From the NCBI GenBank assembly GCA_036346255.1, contig CM070633.1, positions 8,184,001-8,248,000 on the forward strand: a stretch of DNA of 64,000 bases, read 5' to 3'. Under the pieces are notes generated by a model. It was given only the letters and a program-made list of their open reading frames with translations. It searched no databases and was not told the origin of the DNA. Origin of the DNA: Ampelocalamus luodianensis (lineage: Eukaryota > Streptophyta > Magnoliopsida > Poales > Poaceae). Positions within the stretch are counted from its first letter, which is position 1. Each line of letters opens with the position of its first letter. This document shows, one piece after another, positions 45,153-57,092 of the stretch. A program made the position numbers and the translations under genes.

Positions 45153-48100
45153 TTACAATCTAGATTGTGTTCCTCCAGCAACAACAATAGTTTCAGCTGT
45201 AATGAATGATGCATCGTCAGATGCCAGGAATGCGGCGGCTGCAGCCATGTCTTCCACAGTACCCAATCTCTTAAGCGTACTCCTCTCAATAAGCTCATTT
45301 CTCTGCAGAATGATTTGGTTAGGTACATACAAATGCAACAACAACAACAACAACAACAAAACCTTTGATCCCAAACAAGTTAGAGAAGACTAGAAATGAA
45401 ACCTCCTCAAAGTCAAAAAGACAAGAACCTTGTAAAAATAATAATAATAATACACATGCATGGAAGAAAAAAAAAATACATTGGATTAACTCGGTACAGC
45501 TGAAACTATTTACACAGCAATATCGTTCTGAAATAGGTTACATTGAGTAGAACCTATAAGACGAGCAGTGCCCATGTGAAGATAACACAAGCACTGCACC
45601 AACAGTGAACATAAGGGAAATTAAAAATCTAAAAAGAACCTAGCCTTGTTCTCTTATACTGTAATGATAACCTACCAAACTAATAAGACTACAGGAATGT
45701 AACAGTTGACTATTCAAAGTTGAAAAAACAATGAATTAGCTAATGGAGTTCACCACAGAATGATCAAATATCAAATTGCAATGAGATTAATATATTAAAT
45801 GATGCATATAGGCCATGACATATCTAGCTGTGACTTATCATCTATAAATAAGTAACGCAGCCACCAAATAATTACAAAAATAAATAGTTGATTTTTTTTT
45901 TACAAAAACAGGCCAATGTTGTCATTTGAAATTGCGACAGGATGTCATTTACTGTCAGTCGCCAGTTCAACTGCCTATCGCCATTTGAACTGGTGATTTG
46001 CTTTGAAAAGTGTGCAAATCACTATTTCAAATGGCGACAAGAACCCGCGACAGGGGACGGCTATATAAACCCCAAAAATCGAATGAAAAATCATTTTAAT
46101 TCTGAAAAAAAAGAGAAGAGTGAGAGAATAGAGAGGAGAGGGGAGAAGTGACATGGCAAAACCATGTCGGTTCGTAGTAGAGGAGAGAGAAGCAAATCTA
46201 GTCGCCCATTTTACAGGTAAATATTCTTGCAACTTTGTATATAAATTCGAAACTTAGTAGGTTAGCAAATAAAAATAGCGACATCGAATTCAATGGATTA
46301 GATAATTTTAGTTGTTTTGCACTTTGATGATGTACATCATTTTAGCTGTGTATAGTTTAGTTTATCGTATAGATATTATTTATAGAGCAGTACTCGAATG
46401 ATTTAGAATAAATCCGCAAAAATACTACGAAAACTTTGTAGGTTTTTATTTTTACACGGTAAATATTTTGTTAATGCCGAAAATACTTTTTAAACTAGGA
46501 AAATAACAAGACACCTCTAAAAATTCTGTAAAAAATCCAAAGTTACTACATAGGGTATGTAGAACTGAACTAAAATATTGTCAACTTAATTTTTGTTTCC
46601 ATTTGTATACGATAAATATTTTATAAATACTGGAGACACTTTTGTAAATAGGGTATATAAATGAGGGCTTCCCCTAGCGTCGCACGACGTCCCGGCCACA
46701 TGATGCACGGAGATCCTCGCGAGGTTCCAGGGGGTGCTACCGCCCAACACCGGCTACCGGGAGTTCAGCACTACCCACGGGCCGTCGCTAAAGTGGATTT
46801 GCCAGCTTTACATAAGTTTTTATAACTCTTGTCTTTCCGCTTCAATTGCTTTGTGCATAGGGTATGTAAATGCGGGCTTCCCCTGACGTCACACGACGTC
46901 CCGGCCACGTGATGCACAGAGATCCTCGCGAGGTTCCAGGGGGTGCTGCCGCCCAACACCGGCTACCGAGAGTTCAGCACTACCCACGGGCCGTCGCTAA
47001 AGTGGATTTGCCAGCTTTACATAAGTTTTTATAACTCTTGTCTTTCCACTTCAATTGCTTTGTGCAACTTAGTGATATATGCCTCTGTCTTCTTGCAATC
47101 GGAGCGTATGACACAGAACGCACCCGAGTACACGGTGAGGAGGCACTTCGAGGCCTACTTGCTGTGACTATTCGGGTGGGTGATGCTCCTAGGGTTCCAC
47201 GGCGACATCGTCGACAAGCACATGATCTGCTACGCATGCAAGCTAGCAGACTTGGAGGTGGCGACGGTCCTTCGACCACAACTGGACCTAAGAGACGACA
47301 CTACCTCCATGTACGCCGCCGCCACCGACGTGGACCGGTCGAACATGGGTACGGTGTGGTGTTGCCGACAGGTAAGTCTTTTGAACATTTATTCTTTTCA
47401 GTAATGTAATTTTATTTCTTGCGCTAAATTTCCGTTGTTCTATTCCATTGGTCACCTTCACTACGATCACTACACACGCATCCTACCCGGACTCATTGCG
47501 ATGTTTGATCAGTTGACGGATGACCGCGTCATCTGGACACCGTACACTCCTGACAAGGTATACTCCTACCAGCGCTCGCGGCCACCCCAGACAAGGCCAG
47601 AGGCCACACGTGGGGTACGCCCCAAGAGGGCCCGCGAGTAGATATATGTTCTTGTAAATATCAATCATGTCATAAATATTAATTTATGCACAACTTACAT
47701 AATGCTAGTCTCGTGTTTCGATACTATTTGTTCTTGTATGTACAGGTAACCATGTGAGGGAGTCAGCATCGCGACACCCACATCACCCTGCTTCTAGCCT
47801 TTACACCCCACTTTTGCAGAGCGAGATGACCGCACACTGCGGCGCTACCGTTTCAGACTGAAAAGACCGCACTCTGACACACCACCTTTTCAGACCGAAA
47901 AGACCACACTCCGCCACGCCACCTTTTCAGACCAAAAAGACCGCACCCTGTCACGCCACATGCTGCAACTTTTGCGGACCAAGATGACAACACACTGCGA
48001 CGCTACCTTTTCAGACCGAAAAGACCACTCTGCCACACCACCTTTTCAGACCGAAAAGAACGCACCACAACACACCACACACTACCACTTTTGCATACTG

Positions 48101-51100
48101 AAAAGACCACACTCCACCACGCCACTTTTTCAGACCGGAAAGACCCCTTTTGAAGGGAGGGAGAAGAAAACTGAAGGAGAAAAGAGCTAGAGGAGTAACA
48201 CTACGCCACCACACCTAACACTTCACCAAAACTTAGTTCACACAACAGAGGAAGGAGAAGTCGGACTCGTCGGCGAACTTCTACGCGAAGATGCTGCGGA
48301 AGCACAAGTGGTTGCCGAGAGGGCTAAACCCTATTCGGATTGCTCTATGAAGGATGCGTCGGTATCACCGGAGTTTCCATGCCCGCAATGTGTGTGCAAA
48401 GAACCGGCTAAGATCATCAAGTCCACACACCCGGCGATCGCCGCCCGAGCGTACTACATGTGCGGGAACATCCTCGTAAGCGAATCCTGCATACGCATAG
48501 ATTTTTCACATCTTACGTTCCAATCCACATCCTTAACTACATTTGCGCATAATAGCAGCCGGAGATGCAATACAACTTCTTCCAATGGATCGACGACCCA
48601 AGCATGTACGTTAGAGCGTTCATCAAGCAGAAGTACATGTTGAACTATACGATACGAGTCGAGACCTTCAAACGACAAACGCTAGAAACCTTACGTACCC
48701 GACCCTATTGAAAAGGCGCCGGAGGAGCCCAGGAAAGCAGGGTGGTGGTGGAGGACCCCCAAACAAGAAGCTGAGTACGACCGGGCCGAGCGCGCGGTGG
48801 ACAAGGAGAAGGCTCCTGGTAGTGCGACCGGCGGCCGTCCTAATGCTCCCTGTCGCCCAGGCGCAGTCCGAATCGAAGAGGTAAGTTACGTTCAATTTGC
48901 ATCCTGATTATTAATTTGGTCATACGTTGTGTTATCCTAACATTATTCAATAGTCCAGCCCATCTCGCAGAACATAACTGACTTCGTGGCTGACTTCGAG
49001 ACTAGCCACCGTCGCGAGCAATCCAGAGACAAGGGGAAGGGACCGATGGGTTGCTAGGACTAATCGATTTCGTTCCAATCAACCTTTTTCCGATTCCAAA
49101 AAAGCACACATGTATCGTATGAGTATTTCGGTTTGTTGATTCGTGCATGTTAGCGTTTCTAATGTACATAACCAAACCCAGAGCGACATGTAATTCACAA
49201 TTAAATTATGAAGTCTTTCAAACTTACATCTCTTTTCCCAAATATTTCGACTATTAAATATTACGTAATCATTTTCCAAAGGAATCGGTTACACGAACAA
49301 TACAATCAGGGCAACAGCGCGCACGGCAACCCTAAACCCAAATATTTTTTTTCATTTCGCTCCAAAGGGGGCTGTTTGTGTTATTGCGCTGCCGAACTCG
49401 CGTTACAAATGCACCGCCGATCTCACATTCTCTACTTCACATTTCGCTACCTTCTCCAATTTCGGATTCCGAGCTACACAAACACTTCAAGGAATTACCA
49501 AAAAACTTCGTGAAATACACTGAATCTTTACTTCTTTAGGCTGAATTCTCTACACATAAATTAAAAAAATTAAATATAGGGTCATTTCACGCCATTCCAA
49601 ATGGCGACAGGTTCCTGTCGCCATTTGGAATGGCGGAATTGTGTTCCTGTCGCCATTTGGAATGGCGGAATTGTCCTGTCGCCAGTTCAATTGGTGACAT
49701 AACCCTCTCGGCACTATTCTAATTGGCGACAAGGATACTGTCACTAATTGGAATGGCGACAAGATAATTTTGTCATTTCAAACGACGACAGTGACGTTTT
49801 ATGTAAAAAAAAATCGACTATTTATTTTTGTAATTATCTTTTAAATTAATATTATTTAAAAAATCTATATAAATAAGTAGCGCAGCTAACAGCAAATCGA
49901 TCATGATTGTGAGAGTACTAAGATCACCTTGACAATGACCTTTTAGGTGAAACAGTAATATATCTAACCATCCCAAAAACAACCTAGCACTTGTAGACTA
50001 TTCAATGTCAATTAAGATGGTATTCTAAGTCAAATCAGAAAAATTCTAATAACTCCACATGGCAAGCATAAGAAGGCACATGGCTAACCTTCACCAATCT
50101 AAACTAATGGTCAATGTCTAAGTTCATGACGGGGCAAATACCATATAAAAGAGGGCCAGGACAGCACAACTTGAAGGATATGAGATACTAGAATAGGGGT
50201 AGAATAGGGGTAAATAGACCATAGATGTGAGAAGACTTTTGATGAGGAAAAGACTAATTCTTTCTTCTTCTTGCTTGATCTCATAAGTTACAATTTCATG
50301 GCCTTTTTATAGGGTTCAGCCCTCAGCCTCAAACACTATCTCTAACAATCCAATCTAAACAAACCAACTATAAGAGAATAAGAGATAAGATCCTGATTAT
50401 AACTCAAACGGTTCAAGATAATGTGCTAATCAAACTAATCGATCAAACTGAAACAAACCAACAGATAAGAGGCAGCGCGTGCTACTGCTACAATACCACA
50501 GTACAGTACCGCCCTACAAAACCTAGGAAAGTCTGCCCCTCACCAAAAAAAAAAAAAAAAAAAAAAAGAGAGAAGGCTAGTCTTTACCCAAAGTTCCTAA
50601 AGTATCACTACGGTCACCGTTTCCTTGTTCATCTCAAGGAAAGCAACATCCACTTCAAATCTAAAATGAAATCCACGATTCTTATGTTGAATTCACCCAT
50701 CTAGGGTAACTGCAGGAGCAGTGGTGCTCTCATTGAGAAGCACTTCTTTTGTGGAGATTCTTGAACTTATGACATTCTTGGGGAACTCAAGATGTTATAC
50801 CCAGAACTGGTTCCTTTTTGGTGTTTTACATGACAGCCTATCCAATTGTAGGAGAGGAGCTATCATCACTAGGGGTGCAAACGGAGCGGATAGTTCCCGA
50901 CCGTCCGTCCGTCTGAATAAATTCGGATCTTATTCGGAGCGTGAAACTGGATATCCGGGATTTTTTTCCAGATTCGGAGCCGGATATGAATTCGGGAAGG
51001 AGGTATACGTCGGATCCAGATAATTTATCGGATAGTATCTGCAAACACTATCCCAAATATCCGGTAAACTCTAGACCTAGTGGGCCGGAGAGAGAAATCG

Positions 51101-54100
51101 GCCCACGAGGCTTTCTAGTATTTAATTATTTTTTTTATTTTTAGAAAATACAGAAAATCCAAATAAGCCAAGAAAAATAGCAAATGAACTCGAAAAAATT
51201 CCAGAAAATTTATAAAATACTTTTGAATTTAAGGTGTGTTTTATTTATTCATATTAAATCATTTTTATTTCTGAAAATTCTATTTAAGCTTTGTTAAATT
51301 CTAGAAAATCATGAAAATTTTATAAAACCTTATTTTAAATAAATATTTTGAAAAACTCGGAAATTGAGACGCTACAGACTCGCTACCAGTCAACGTTCTG
51401 TGTATCCCTAACTAGTTGTTGCTACTGGTCTGTAGGCTTTGTACATGTTATATCTATCGGGTTATGTAGTTGGCTAGTTACATTTTAGACATTTTTTGTA
51501 CTGCTATCACTATAACTTGCTACTTGCTACTACTTCTTTAACTAGCTACTGTGATAGCGTGATGTAGTTAAATTTGCTTGGTAAATTGCTAGTCCAGTTG
51601 TATTTTGGATATGTAGTATAGTTGATTGATTTTTATATGTGCGATATATATGGTTTCTGTTTTCACGCAATATCCGACTAAATATTCGTGACCGAGACAA
51701 TTTGCTGTAAAGCTTCCTCTTTTTAAATAAAATTTTGCATCCATTTTCCCGTCTATCCAAACAAACCGTTATGTATTTATAAATACAAAACAATTCATGG
51801 GAAATTCGGTGTATTTCTACTGTAATGATGGAGGTCTTGTTGGTTTCCTGCATACCAATTGTGCAGTAAAGCACGAGGTCGAACAGGTTATAGTGCAAAG
51901 TTTGCACGGCAAAGCAGAAAATCTATTAAAAAATGGTAAGCAATCAAATTTTATTTATCACACAGAAACTTAGAAAATGTTTAGGATTGTCATCTTGTTT
52001 CACTGGTGCTTTTAAGTGTGACAGATCTTTTTTTGTGTGTGTAAATAATTGGGTGTCAAAATATACAACAAATGGAGTATGATGAAAAATTCAGAAATTA
52101 CTTACAATGGTCTCATTAGTTGTGAGGAAACCAGCAAAACGTGTAGGAACAAAACCAGGGGCTATACAGTTAACACGAATATTTGGCCCCATCTCAGCAG
52201 CAAGAGCCTAGGAAAGGAGAGAATCCATAATATTGTCAGTGGAGAGCATCCATAATGCACCGTGGACAAAATAGTTCATCAGGTGTAAAACAATGTATAC
52301 CATAACAATAAAATATCTTCAGAACGTAAGAACATGAATAATGATCCATTGATGAAATAAACCGCCTGACTTGTAATACAACATCGGCTGCCATGAAATT
52401 TCATAATGTTCTGTAAATTCCTAGTCATGAGACCAATGTGGTATTCTGAAATATAGGTCCCACGCAATATCTTGTGTCATGTGAGAGTGTAACAGTTATC
52501 ATGCTAATTTACCATTTCTATCTAGAGTGCACATTGGTTTGTGTGTTTGTAGTCACACATATCATGGTTAGGCCTTTGCCGGAAGTGAATCTGGTTAACT
52601 GGGATATACTTCATAGTATATAAAGCATATTTTAGCTCAGTTCGTAAACACATAGAACACTAGTGTCTGAGGATTGGGAGGAAATCTCGTATCAAACTCA
52701 AAAACTTTCTTGAGGTAGTCCAACATCCAAGTTCTTATATAGGCACAACATTCTAATTCCCAAGCAGAGAAAACTTCAAGGTGTAAATTTTATGAACTTG
52801 TTATTTCAGGATTGCTCTCCAAAATCCAAGTAGCACCATACACATTGTGCATGTCTCAGTAGTCCAACATATCTCCAAGGGGAAAATGTCTATTACTTAT
52901 GCTCCTCCTTCAATCCAGTGCTCGTTGGTTAAACTTCTTAGGATTAATAGGTTTTTTATATATAGAAGGTTTGTAAAATTTAAAAATAACTAATAACCAC
53001 AGCAAAACATTGTTCACTGTTTTCTTTGCATAAGGACAATGATAAGACAATCATGATATCAATCAATGCACAGGCACCAGTACGACAATGACAGAATAGC
53101 ATACACCTTTGTGAGACCAAAAAGGGCAGTCTTCGTAACACCGTACATCGTTAATGCTTGTTCTGGATTATAACCAGAAATTGAAGAAATTATTATCACA
53201 GATGATCCCTTCCGTAAGTGTGGTGCAGCGTCCTAACAACAGGAAAATGAAAACAGATGAATTGCGTAAAAGTTGATTTATAGAACTTGTAAATTAGGAT
53301 TTAAGATGGAGAATGCATTCACCTGAAGAAGAAGAATAGAAGCCTTGACATTAATATCCCATAGCTTGTCAAGAATAGACTCTTTCATTTCGAGTATGCC
53401 ATCAACGGAAGGATTTGCAGCAGCATTGGAGACAACAATATCAATATGTCCAAAATTCTGCAATAACATAATGACTTCTTTTACTACTACAAGAATCATT
53501 TTAATACTACCAGATGGCTACAACTTCAAGGATAAGTCCGCAAATGTAGAACACTACCTAACACATGAGTAAAAAAACTAACAGTATGCAACTTGCTGAC
53601 TGAAAGAAGCAATTTGTGGTAAGGAAAAATACAGTTCAGATGCATCCAAATAAACAGTTGTTTCCAACTAGGTATGAACTGCAGATCATAAAACTCTTGT
53701 TTCATCATCCTGACGATGCCACTGTACACACAAACCTATTAAGCGAGCAGCAACCATTTTCAACCATTTTCTTAGAACGACGAGGCGGTAACCCCAGCCC
53801 TAATTTCATCAAGAAAAGAAACTGAGATGCAGAGCAGTTTAAATTCAATTGAGCAGCAACTGTAAAAAATTTAAAGCAATGATCGCTACAGTTGTGGATA
53901 CACATGTACGGATCTGCGAATAAAATTTCTGGTTTTAAAAAATGATGTATTCAGAATTCCAGTCTCACATTCTGTCCACCAGTCAACAAGAAAGCTATGC
54001 TCAGATGCGTTGCAGAATCTAGTCAATATTTCAAGAACAACATACATCTAGTAAATCTAATCCTCAGTCAGACCCAAATTCCACTACAGAGTGCCGATTT

Positions 54101-54551
54101 CATTCAACGTCGCAACTCCTAATTAACGAATCTGACAATGTAACCCGTCTGAACCCAAGAACCACGGCACACTCGCAGAGTCACCCCAAAAAAAAATCCC
54201 AATTCTCACCTTGACGGCCGTGTCGATGAGGTTCTTGCGCTGCTCCGCGATAGAGACGTGGCAGACGGCCCCGACCACGGTGATCCCCTTCGCCCTGAGC
54301 CCCTCCACCGCCTCGTCCACGTTCTTCTGCAACACAAAGAAACCCAATCAGAAAACGAGCACGCGCCGAGGCAATCAAGATCCAAGAAGAGCAAGGAAGG
54401 GCAAACGAGAGGGCTCGACCTGCTTGCGTGAGGAGATGACGACAGCGGCGCCCTCCCGGCCGAGGCGCTCGGCGATGGCGAGGCCGATACCCTGCGTGGA
54501 CGCCGTCACAACGGCCACCTTCCCCTCCAGCCGCCGGCACTTGACCTCCAT
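45153..54551 (-). CDS. IBR1: Peroxisomal short-chain dehydrogenase/reductase (SDRa/IBR1-like), six exons
   Basis: Exons 54551-54420, 54326-54210, 53457-53323, 53232-53107, 52207-52106 and 45302-45153, all with GT-AG introns and all in phase, give 253 residues. MEVKCRRLEGKVAVVTASTQ GIGLAIA contains the NAD(P)-binding T-G-x3-GIG type loop. SNAAANP is the NNAG-like motif, IIISSISGY carries the catalytic Ser, and MYGVTK is the YxxxK pair. The protein ends TQSRL; Ser-Arg-Leu is a type 1 peroxisomal targeting signal. Length, motifs and SRL end match Arabidopsis SDRa/IBR1, which acts in peroxisomal conversion of indole-3-butyric acid to active auxin, and animal DHRS4. The last intron is 6803 bp because a class II transposon lies in it, yet the coding exons have no lesion. 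First-exon GC content is high, as in many grass genes. The ortholog name is an inference from sequence. Confidence 0.93.
45303..45866 (-). other. Left part of the last SDR intron
   Basis: AT-rich intron DNA with short ACA and AAT microsatellites (about 45338-45358 and 45438-45452). No gene is seen. Confidence 0.6.
45838..45865. repeat. 26-bp direct repeat flanking the intronic transposon, left copy
   Basis: ATCTATAAATAAGTAACGC followed by AGCC lies just outside the left inverted repeat. A close copy, ATCTATATAAATAAGTAGCG followed by CAGCT, lies at 49863-49887, about 25 bp outside the right inverted repeat. Confidence 0.7.
46651..47066 (+). repeat. 209-bp tandem duplication within the intronic transposon
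   Basis: 46651-46859 and 46860-47066 match along their length with about ten differences; both contain ACGACGTCCCGGCCAC and GGGCCGTCGCTAAAGTGGAT. The copied segment includes a plant-mobile-domain exon piece. Confidence 0.9.
46700..47641 (+). pseudogene. Plant mobile domain (PMD) gene fragment in the transposon
   Basis: Pieces in order: FQGVLPPNTGYREFSTTHGP SLKWICQLY (twice, from the duplication), then MTQNAPEYTVRRHFEAYLL and VMLLGFHGDIVDKHMICYAC, then LGLIAMFDQL-like text and DDRVIWTPYTPDKVYSYQ with a basic end RGVRPKRARE and TAG. These resemble the 'aminotransferase-like plant mobile domain' (MAIN/MAIL1 type), which is common both in host genes and in grass transposons. Frames change between pieces and no complete domain can be assembled. 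Donor-like GGTAAGTC occurs near 47370. Confidence 0.5.
47836..48150. repeat. Minisatellite with TTTTCAGACCGAAAAGACC unit
   Basis: About eight irregular copies of a 35-45-bp unit containing CCACCTTTTCAGACCGAAAA and GACCGCACTC follow one another, with variants such as TTTTGCGGACCAAGATGAC. It separates the PMD fragment from the zf-GRF gene. Confidence 0.8.
48346..49057 (+). pseudogene. zf-GRF-like gene carried by the transposon, three exons
   Basis: Exon 1 (about 48346-48475) reads YSDCSMKDASVSPEFPCPQC, VCKEPAKIIKSTHPAIAARA, YYMCGN. Exon 2 starts at 48559 with PEMQYNFFQWIDDPSMY and, after a frame change, continues EKAPEEPRKAGWWWRTPKQE. Exon 3 (about 48958-49057) reads PISQNITDFVADFETSHRRE QSRDKGKGPMGC and TAG. 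CPxC...AxRxYYxCGN...FFQWID is the GRF-type zinc finger layout (C-C-H-C). The finger's late Cys/His region is partly altered, and the middle exon needs a frameshift near 48660, so it is probably non-functional. Donors (GTAAGC, GTAAGT) and acceptors (AGCAG, TCCAG) are good. Such genes are often transposon-borne in grasses. Confidence 0.55.
49590..49800. repeat. Palindromic subterminal repeats of the transposon, right end
   Basis: 49590-49611 and 49614-49635 are exact complements of each other (22-bp arms, 2-bp centre), built on CGCCATTCCAAATGGCGACA. Two to three more copies of GTCGCC(A/T)NTT(G/C) motifs follow. Matching motifs lie at 45915-46045 near the left end. Confidence 0.9.
49890..52105 (-). 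other. Right part of the last SDR intron
   Basis: AT-rich intron DNA with a poly(A) run near 50547-50567. At 50871 there is a TAGGGGTGCAAACGG end like that of hAT elements, followed by repeated GGATATCCGG/CGGATA-type text to about 51070; the opposite end was not found. No coding region is supported. Confidence 0.5.
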
Positions 54552-55000
54552 CGCCGTCCTAGCTTCTCGCGGTGCTCTCCTTGCTGCTTGCAGTTGTCCG
54601 GATGGAAGCGTGCGTTTGGGTGGGAGTGGGAGGCGCGTCGATGGAAGCGAGGCAGGCAGAGCAGCGTGGCGAGAATATACTCTTGGACACTGCCCCAGTT
54701 GGTCTGGACTAGCGGTGGCCAAACGTGTCGCCCGGCCTGGCCGGGCCCGGCGCGGCGCGATTAGGCCCGTCACAGTTAGCCCGTCTACACGCCGGATGCC
54801 GACTCAGGCACAGCACGTCAGTCTCTTAGCCGTGTCGGGCCGGGCTGATACTGTTTAGCCAGGTCAGATCGAGCCAAGCACGCACGCACGCACGTGTAGC
54901 GCCGAGCGGTCAATGGGCTATTTCTTCCCTAGCCTCGTTGCCTCCGGTCCAGGCCGTCGTTGTCGCCTCCTTCGTCTCTGTGCGTGTCGGTTGGGCCTTG
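54552..55000. other. SDR promoter region and hAT-like GC-rich relic
   Basis: 54552-54700 is the presumed 5' UTR and promoter of the SDR gene. From about 54709, GCGGTGGCCAAACGTGTCG and repeated CGGGCC/GGCCCG motifs resemble the GC-rich end of grass hAT-type elements (typically GGGGTGGCCAAACGGGCC). It includes a short ACGC run near 54878-54893. The far end is not identified. Confidence 0.35.
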
Positions 55001-56138
55001 TCCTCTACGACTAGATCTTCATCACTTACGATTCCCGAATATACACAAATTATATCGGACGAACCTTAATACAATGTAATCTACGATCAGATCCTCATCA
55101 CTTACGACCAGGCCGTATCTCGTCACGACTAGTCTGTATTTAGGTACGACTAGTTCGTAACTCCTTACGACCAATCAGTACTTAAGTACGACCAGTCTAC
55201 AACCAGTTCATATCTCTATACGATCAGTTTGTGACTGTGTACGACTAGTTCATATTTAGTCTTGACCAGTTCGTAACTCCTTACGACCAGGTTTCAACTA
55301 CTCTGTGATTATGTTCGATCAATCTATGACCAGCTCGTATCTCCATACGACTAGTCTGTAACTGATCGAACTAAGCGACCTACTCGTGTATTCTCCCTTT
55401 GCCTCACGATATCTGATTTAAACTCCAGGTGAGATATATGTCATCCATGGACTGTTCAATACTTTCTCGATCGAGTATCGGATAAAATTATGTGGTCGAA
55501 CTCTTCGACCATGAGTGGCATGGCCACGCACTTTCTTTATCCGACCACTTCGAGGGGGCTAGAGATATCTCTCCTGTTATGTTAGGAGGGGCAAATCTCA
55601 TATCCGACTAGTCACATCCCTCCGCATGTTTCATAGCATACTCGAAAGCTACCTTTATAATTACCCAGCTACGAGTAGCGTTTGGCGACCCTTAAGAGTG
55701 ATATTACACATATAGAGAACCATGCTGATCTCAGGTCTAAAGATTATACAACATCATTGCTTGAGACCAACTAATGACACATAGAATCATAACAATCTCA
55801 ATAGTGTCTCAAGGTGGGTCTATCCAACCCTATGTTCTCTAACATGCATTCACATTATTGATTCGATATGCTCATATCCATGACCAGTGAAACATGGTCA
55901 TCAATCAATACATATGCTGGTTGTAGAGTCATTGGTGTTCTGACCAGTGACATTCGACTAGGGATACTTTTAGAATGATATCATATAAGTTAAAGAGTTA
56001 CACCAACAAGTCACATACTCGTTGATCTATATAACTGATGATTCATTCAAGAAACAGAATAACATTTATTCAATAACTCATAAACATAGACGCGGTGTAA
56101 TTATCTCTATGATTGCCTTTAGGGCATATCACCAACAA
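55000..56138 (-). repeat. 3' LTR of the copia element, with CGACTAGT/CGACCAG repeats
   Basis: On the minus strand it starts TGTTGGTGATATGCCCTAAA, a standard grass copia LTR start, at 56138. 55010-55380 holds about ten irregular copies of (T)ACGAC(T/C)AG(T)(C/T)(T/C)GTA(A/T)(C/T)T. The same motif set is at 62390-62515, which supports an LTR pair. The left boundary (about 55000) is a guess. Confidence 0.5.
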
Positions 56139-56211
56139 TTTACCACTTGCACTAGAGTCAATCATATAGGTATCGAATACCCATAGCTCTTGTGTGTGCC
56201 TCATGCTTAGG

Positions 56212-57092
56212 TTACGGAAGAGGCTTTGTCAACAGATCAACAATATTAAAATCCGTGTGTACTTTGTATATCTTCACATCACCTCTTTCTACAATCTCAC
56301 GAATAATGTGATATCGTCGAAGTATGTGCTTGGACTTTTGATTCAATCTAGACTCCTTAGCTTCTGCAATGGCTCCACTATTATCACAATAGAGATCCAC
56401 TAGACTGGAAACACTTGAAACCATACCTAGTTCATTAATGAACTTTCCAATCCAAATGGCCTCTTTTGCAGCTTCCAAAGCGGCAATATACTCAGCCTCT
56501 GTTGTAGAATCAGCAACCGTTCCTTCCTTGGAAATTTTTCAGCTCACTGCTCCTCCATTTAAACAAAACACAAACCCAGACTACGACTTGAAATCATCCT
56601 TGTCGGTTTAGAAACTAGCATTGGTGTAACCATTTACGAACAGCTCTTCCTCACCACCAAATACAAGGAATGCATCCTTAGTTCTTCTTAAGTACTTAAG
56701 GATATTCTTGACTTCTATCCAATGACCTTCACCTGGATCCGACTGATATCTGCTCGTAACACTTAGAGCATACGACACATCTGGTCATATGCACAACATG
56801 GCATACATGATAGATCCTATAGCCGAAGCATATAGGATTCTACTCATTTTGTCTCACTCATCAGTGGTCGTAGGACACTGAGTCTTGCTAAGATTAATAC
56901 CATGTGACATGGGCGAGAAACTTTTCTTAGAATCTTGCAAGTTGAATCGTTTCAACACCTTGTCGATGTACACATCTTGGCTTAATCCAATCAGCCTCTT
57001 AGATCTATCTCTATAGATCCTTATACCAAGAATATATGCTGCATCTCCTAAATCTTTTATAGAGAAACTATTTCTCAATGAAGCTTTAAAAG
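56212..57092 (-). pseudogene. Copia RT end and RNase H
   Basis: 57078-56854 reads MRNSFSIKDLGDAAYILGIR, IYRDRSKRLIGLSQDVYIDK, the RT end. 56478-56212 reads MEAAKEAIWIGKFINELGMV, LYCDNSGAIAEAKE, QKSKHILRRYHIIREIVE, VHTDFNIVDLLTKPLP, the RNase H core of copia elements (D of CDN, H of KHI). Frames are broken between the parts. Confidence 0.85.
57088..57092. repeat. Target-site duplication AAAAG, left copy
   Basis: AAAAG precedes the solo LTR and is repeated at 59280-59284 directly after it. Confidence 0.9.

Larger units (their letters stand above)
45867..49838. mobile_element. Class II transposon carrying host-like genes, inside the SDR intron
   Basis: The ends are inverted repeats of about 38 bp: ATAATTACAAAAATAAATAG at the left and its complement, CTATTTATTTTTGTAATTAT, at the right. 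Next to both ends are repeated palindromic motifs built on GTCGCCATTTGAAATGGCGAC. Inside are a plant-mobile-domain fragment, a minisatellite and a three-exon zf-GRF-like gene, but no transposase I recognise. A non-autonomous, gene-carrying element (Mutator-like, or a CACTA-like element with decayed tips) fits best. The superfamily is unassigned, because no standard TSD or CACTA tip is visible. Confidence 0.7.

Noticed and set aside
47483..47668. Minus-strand frame opposite the PMD fragment
   Set aside because: The plus strand carries the recognisable domain; this is a shadow.
49590..49800. CRISPR-like array
   Set aside because: The repeats are palindromic, uneven in spacing, and lie at a transposon end in a plant genome.
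54211..54858. Plus-strand 215-codon open frame
   Set aside because: It lies antisense to the first two SDR exons in GC-rich DNA and has no domain; it is a shadow frame.
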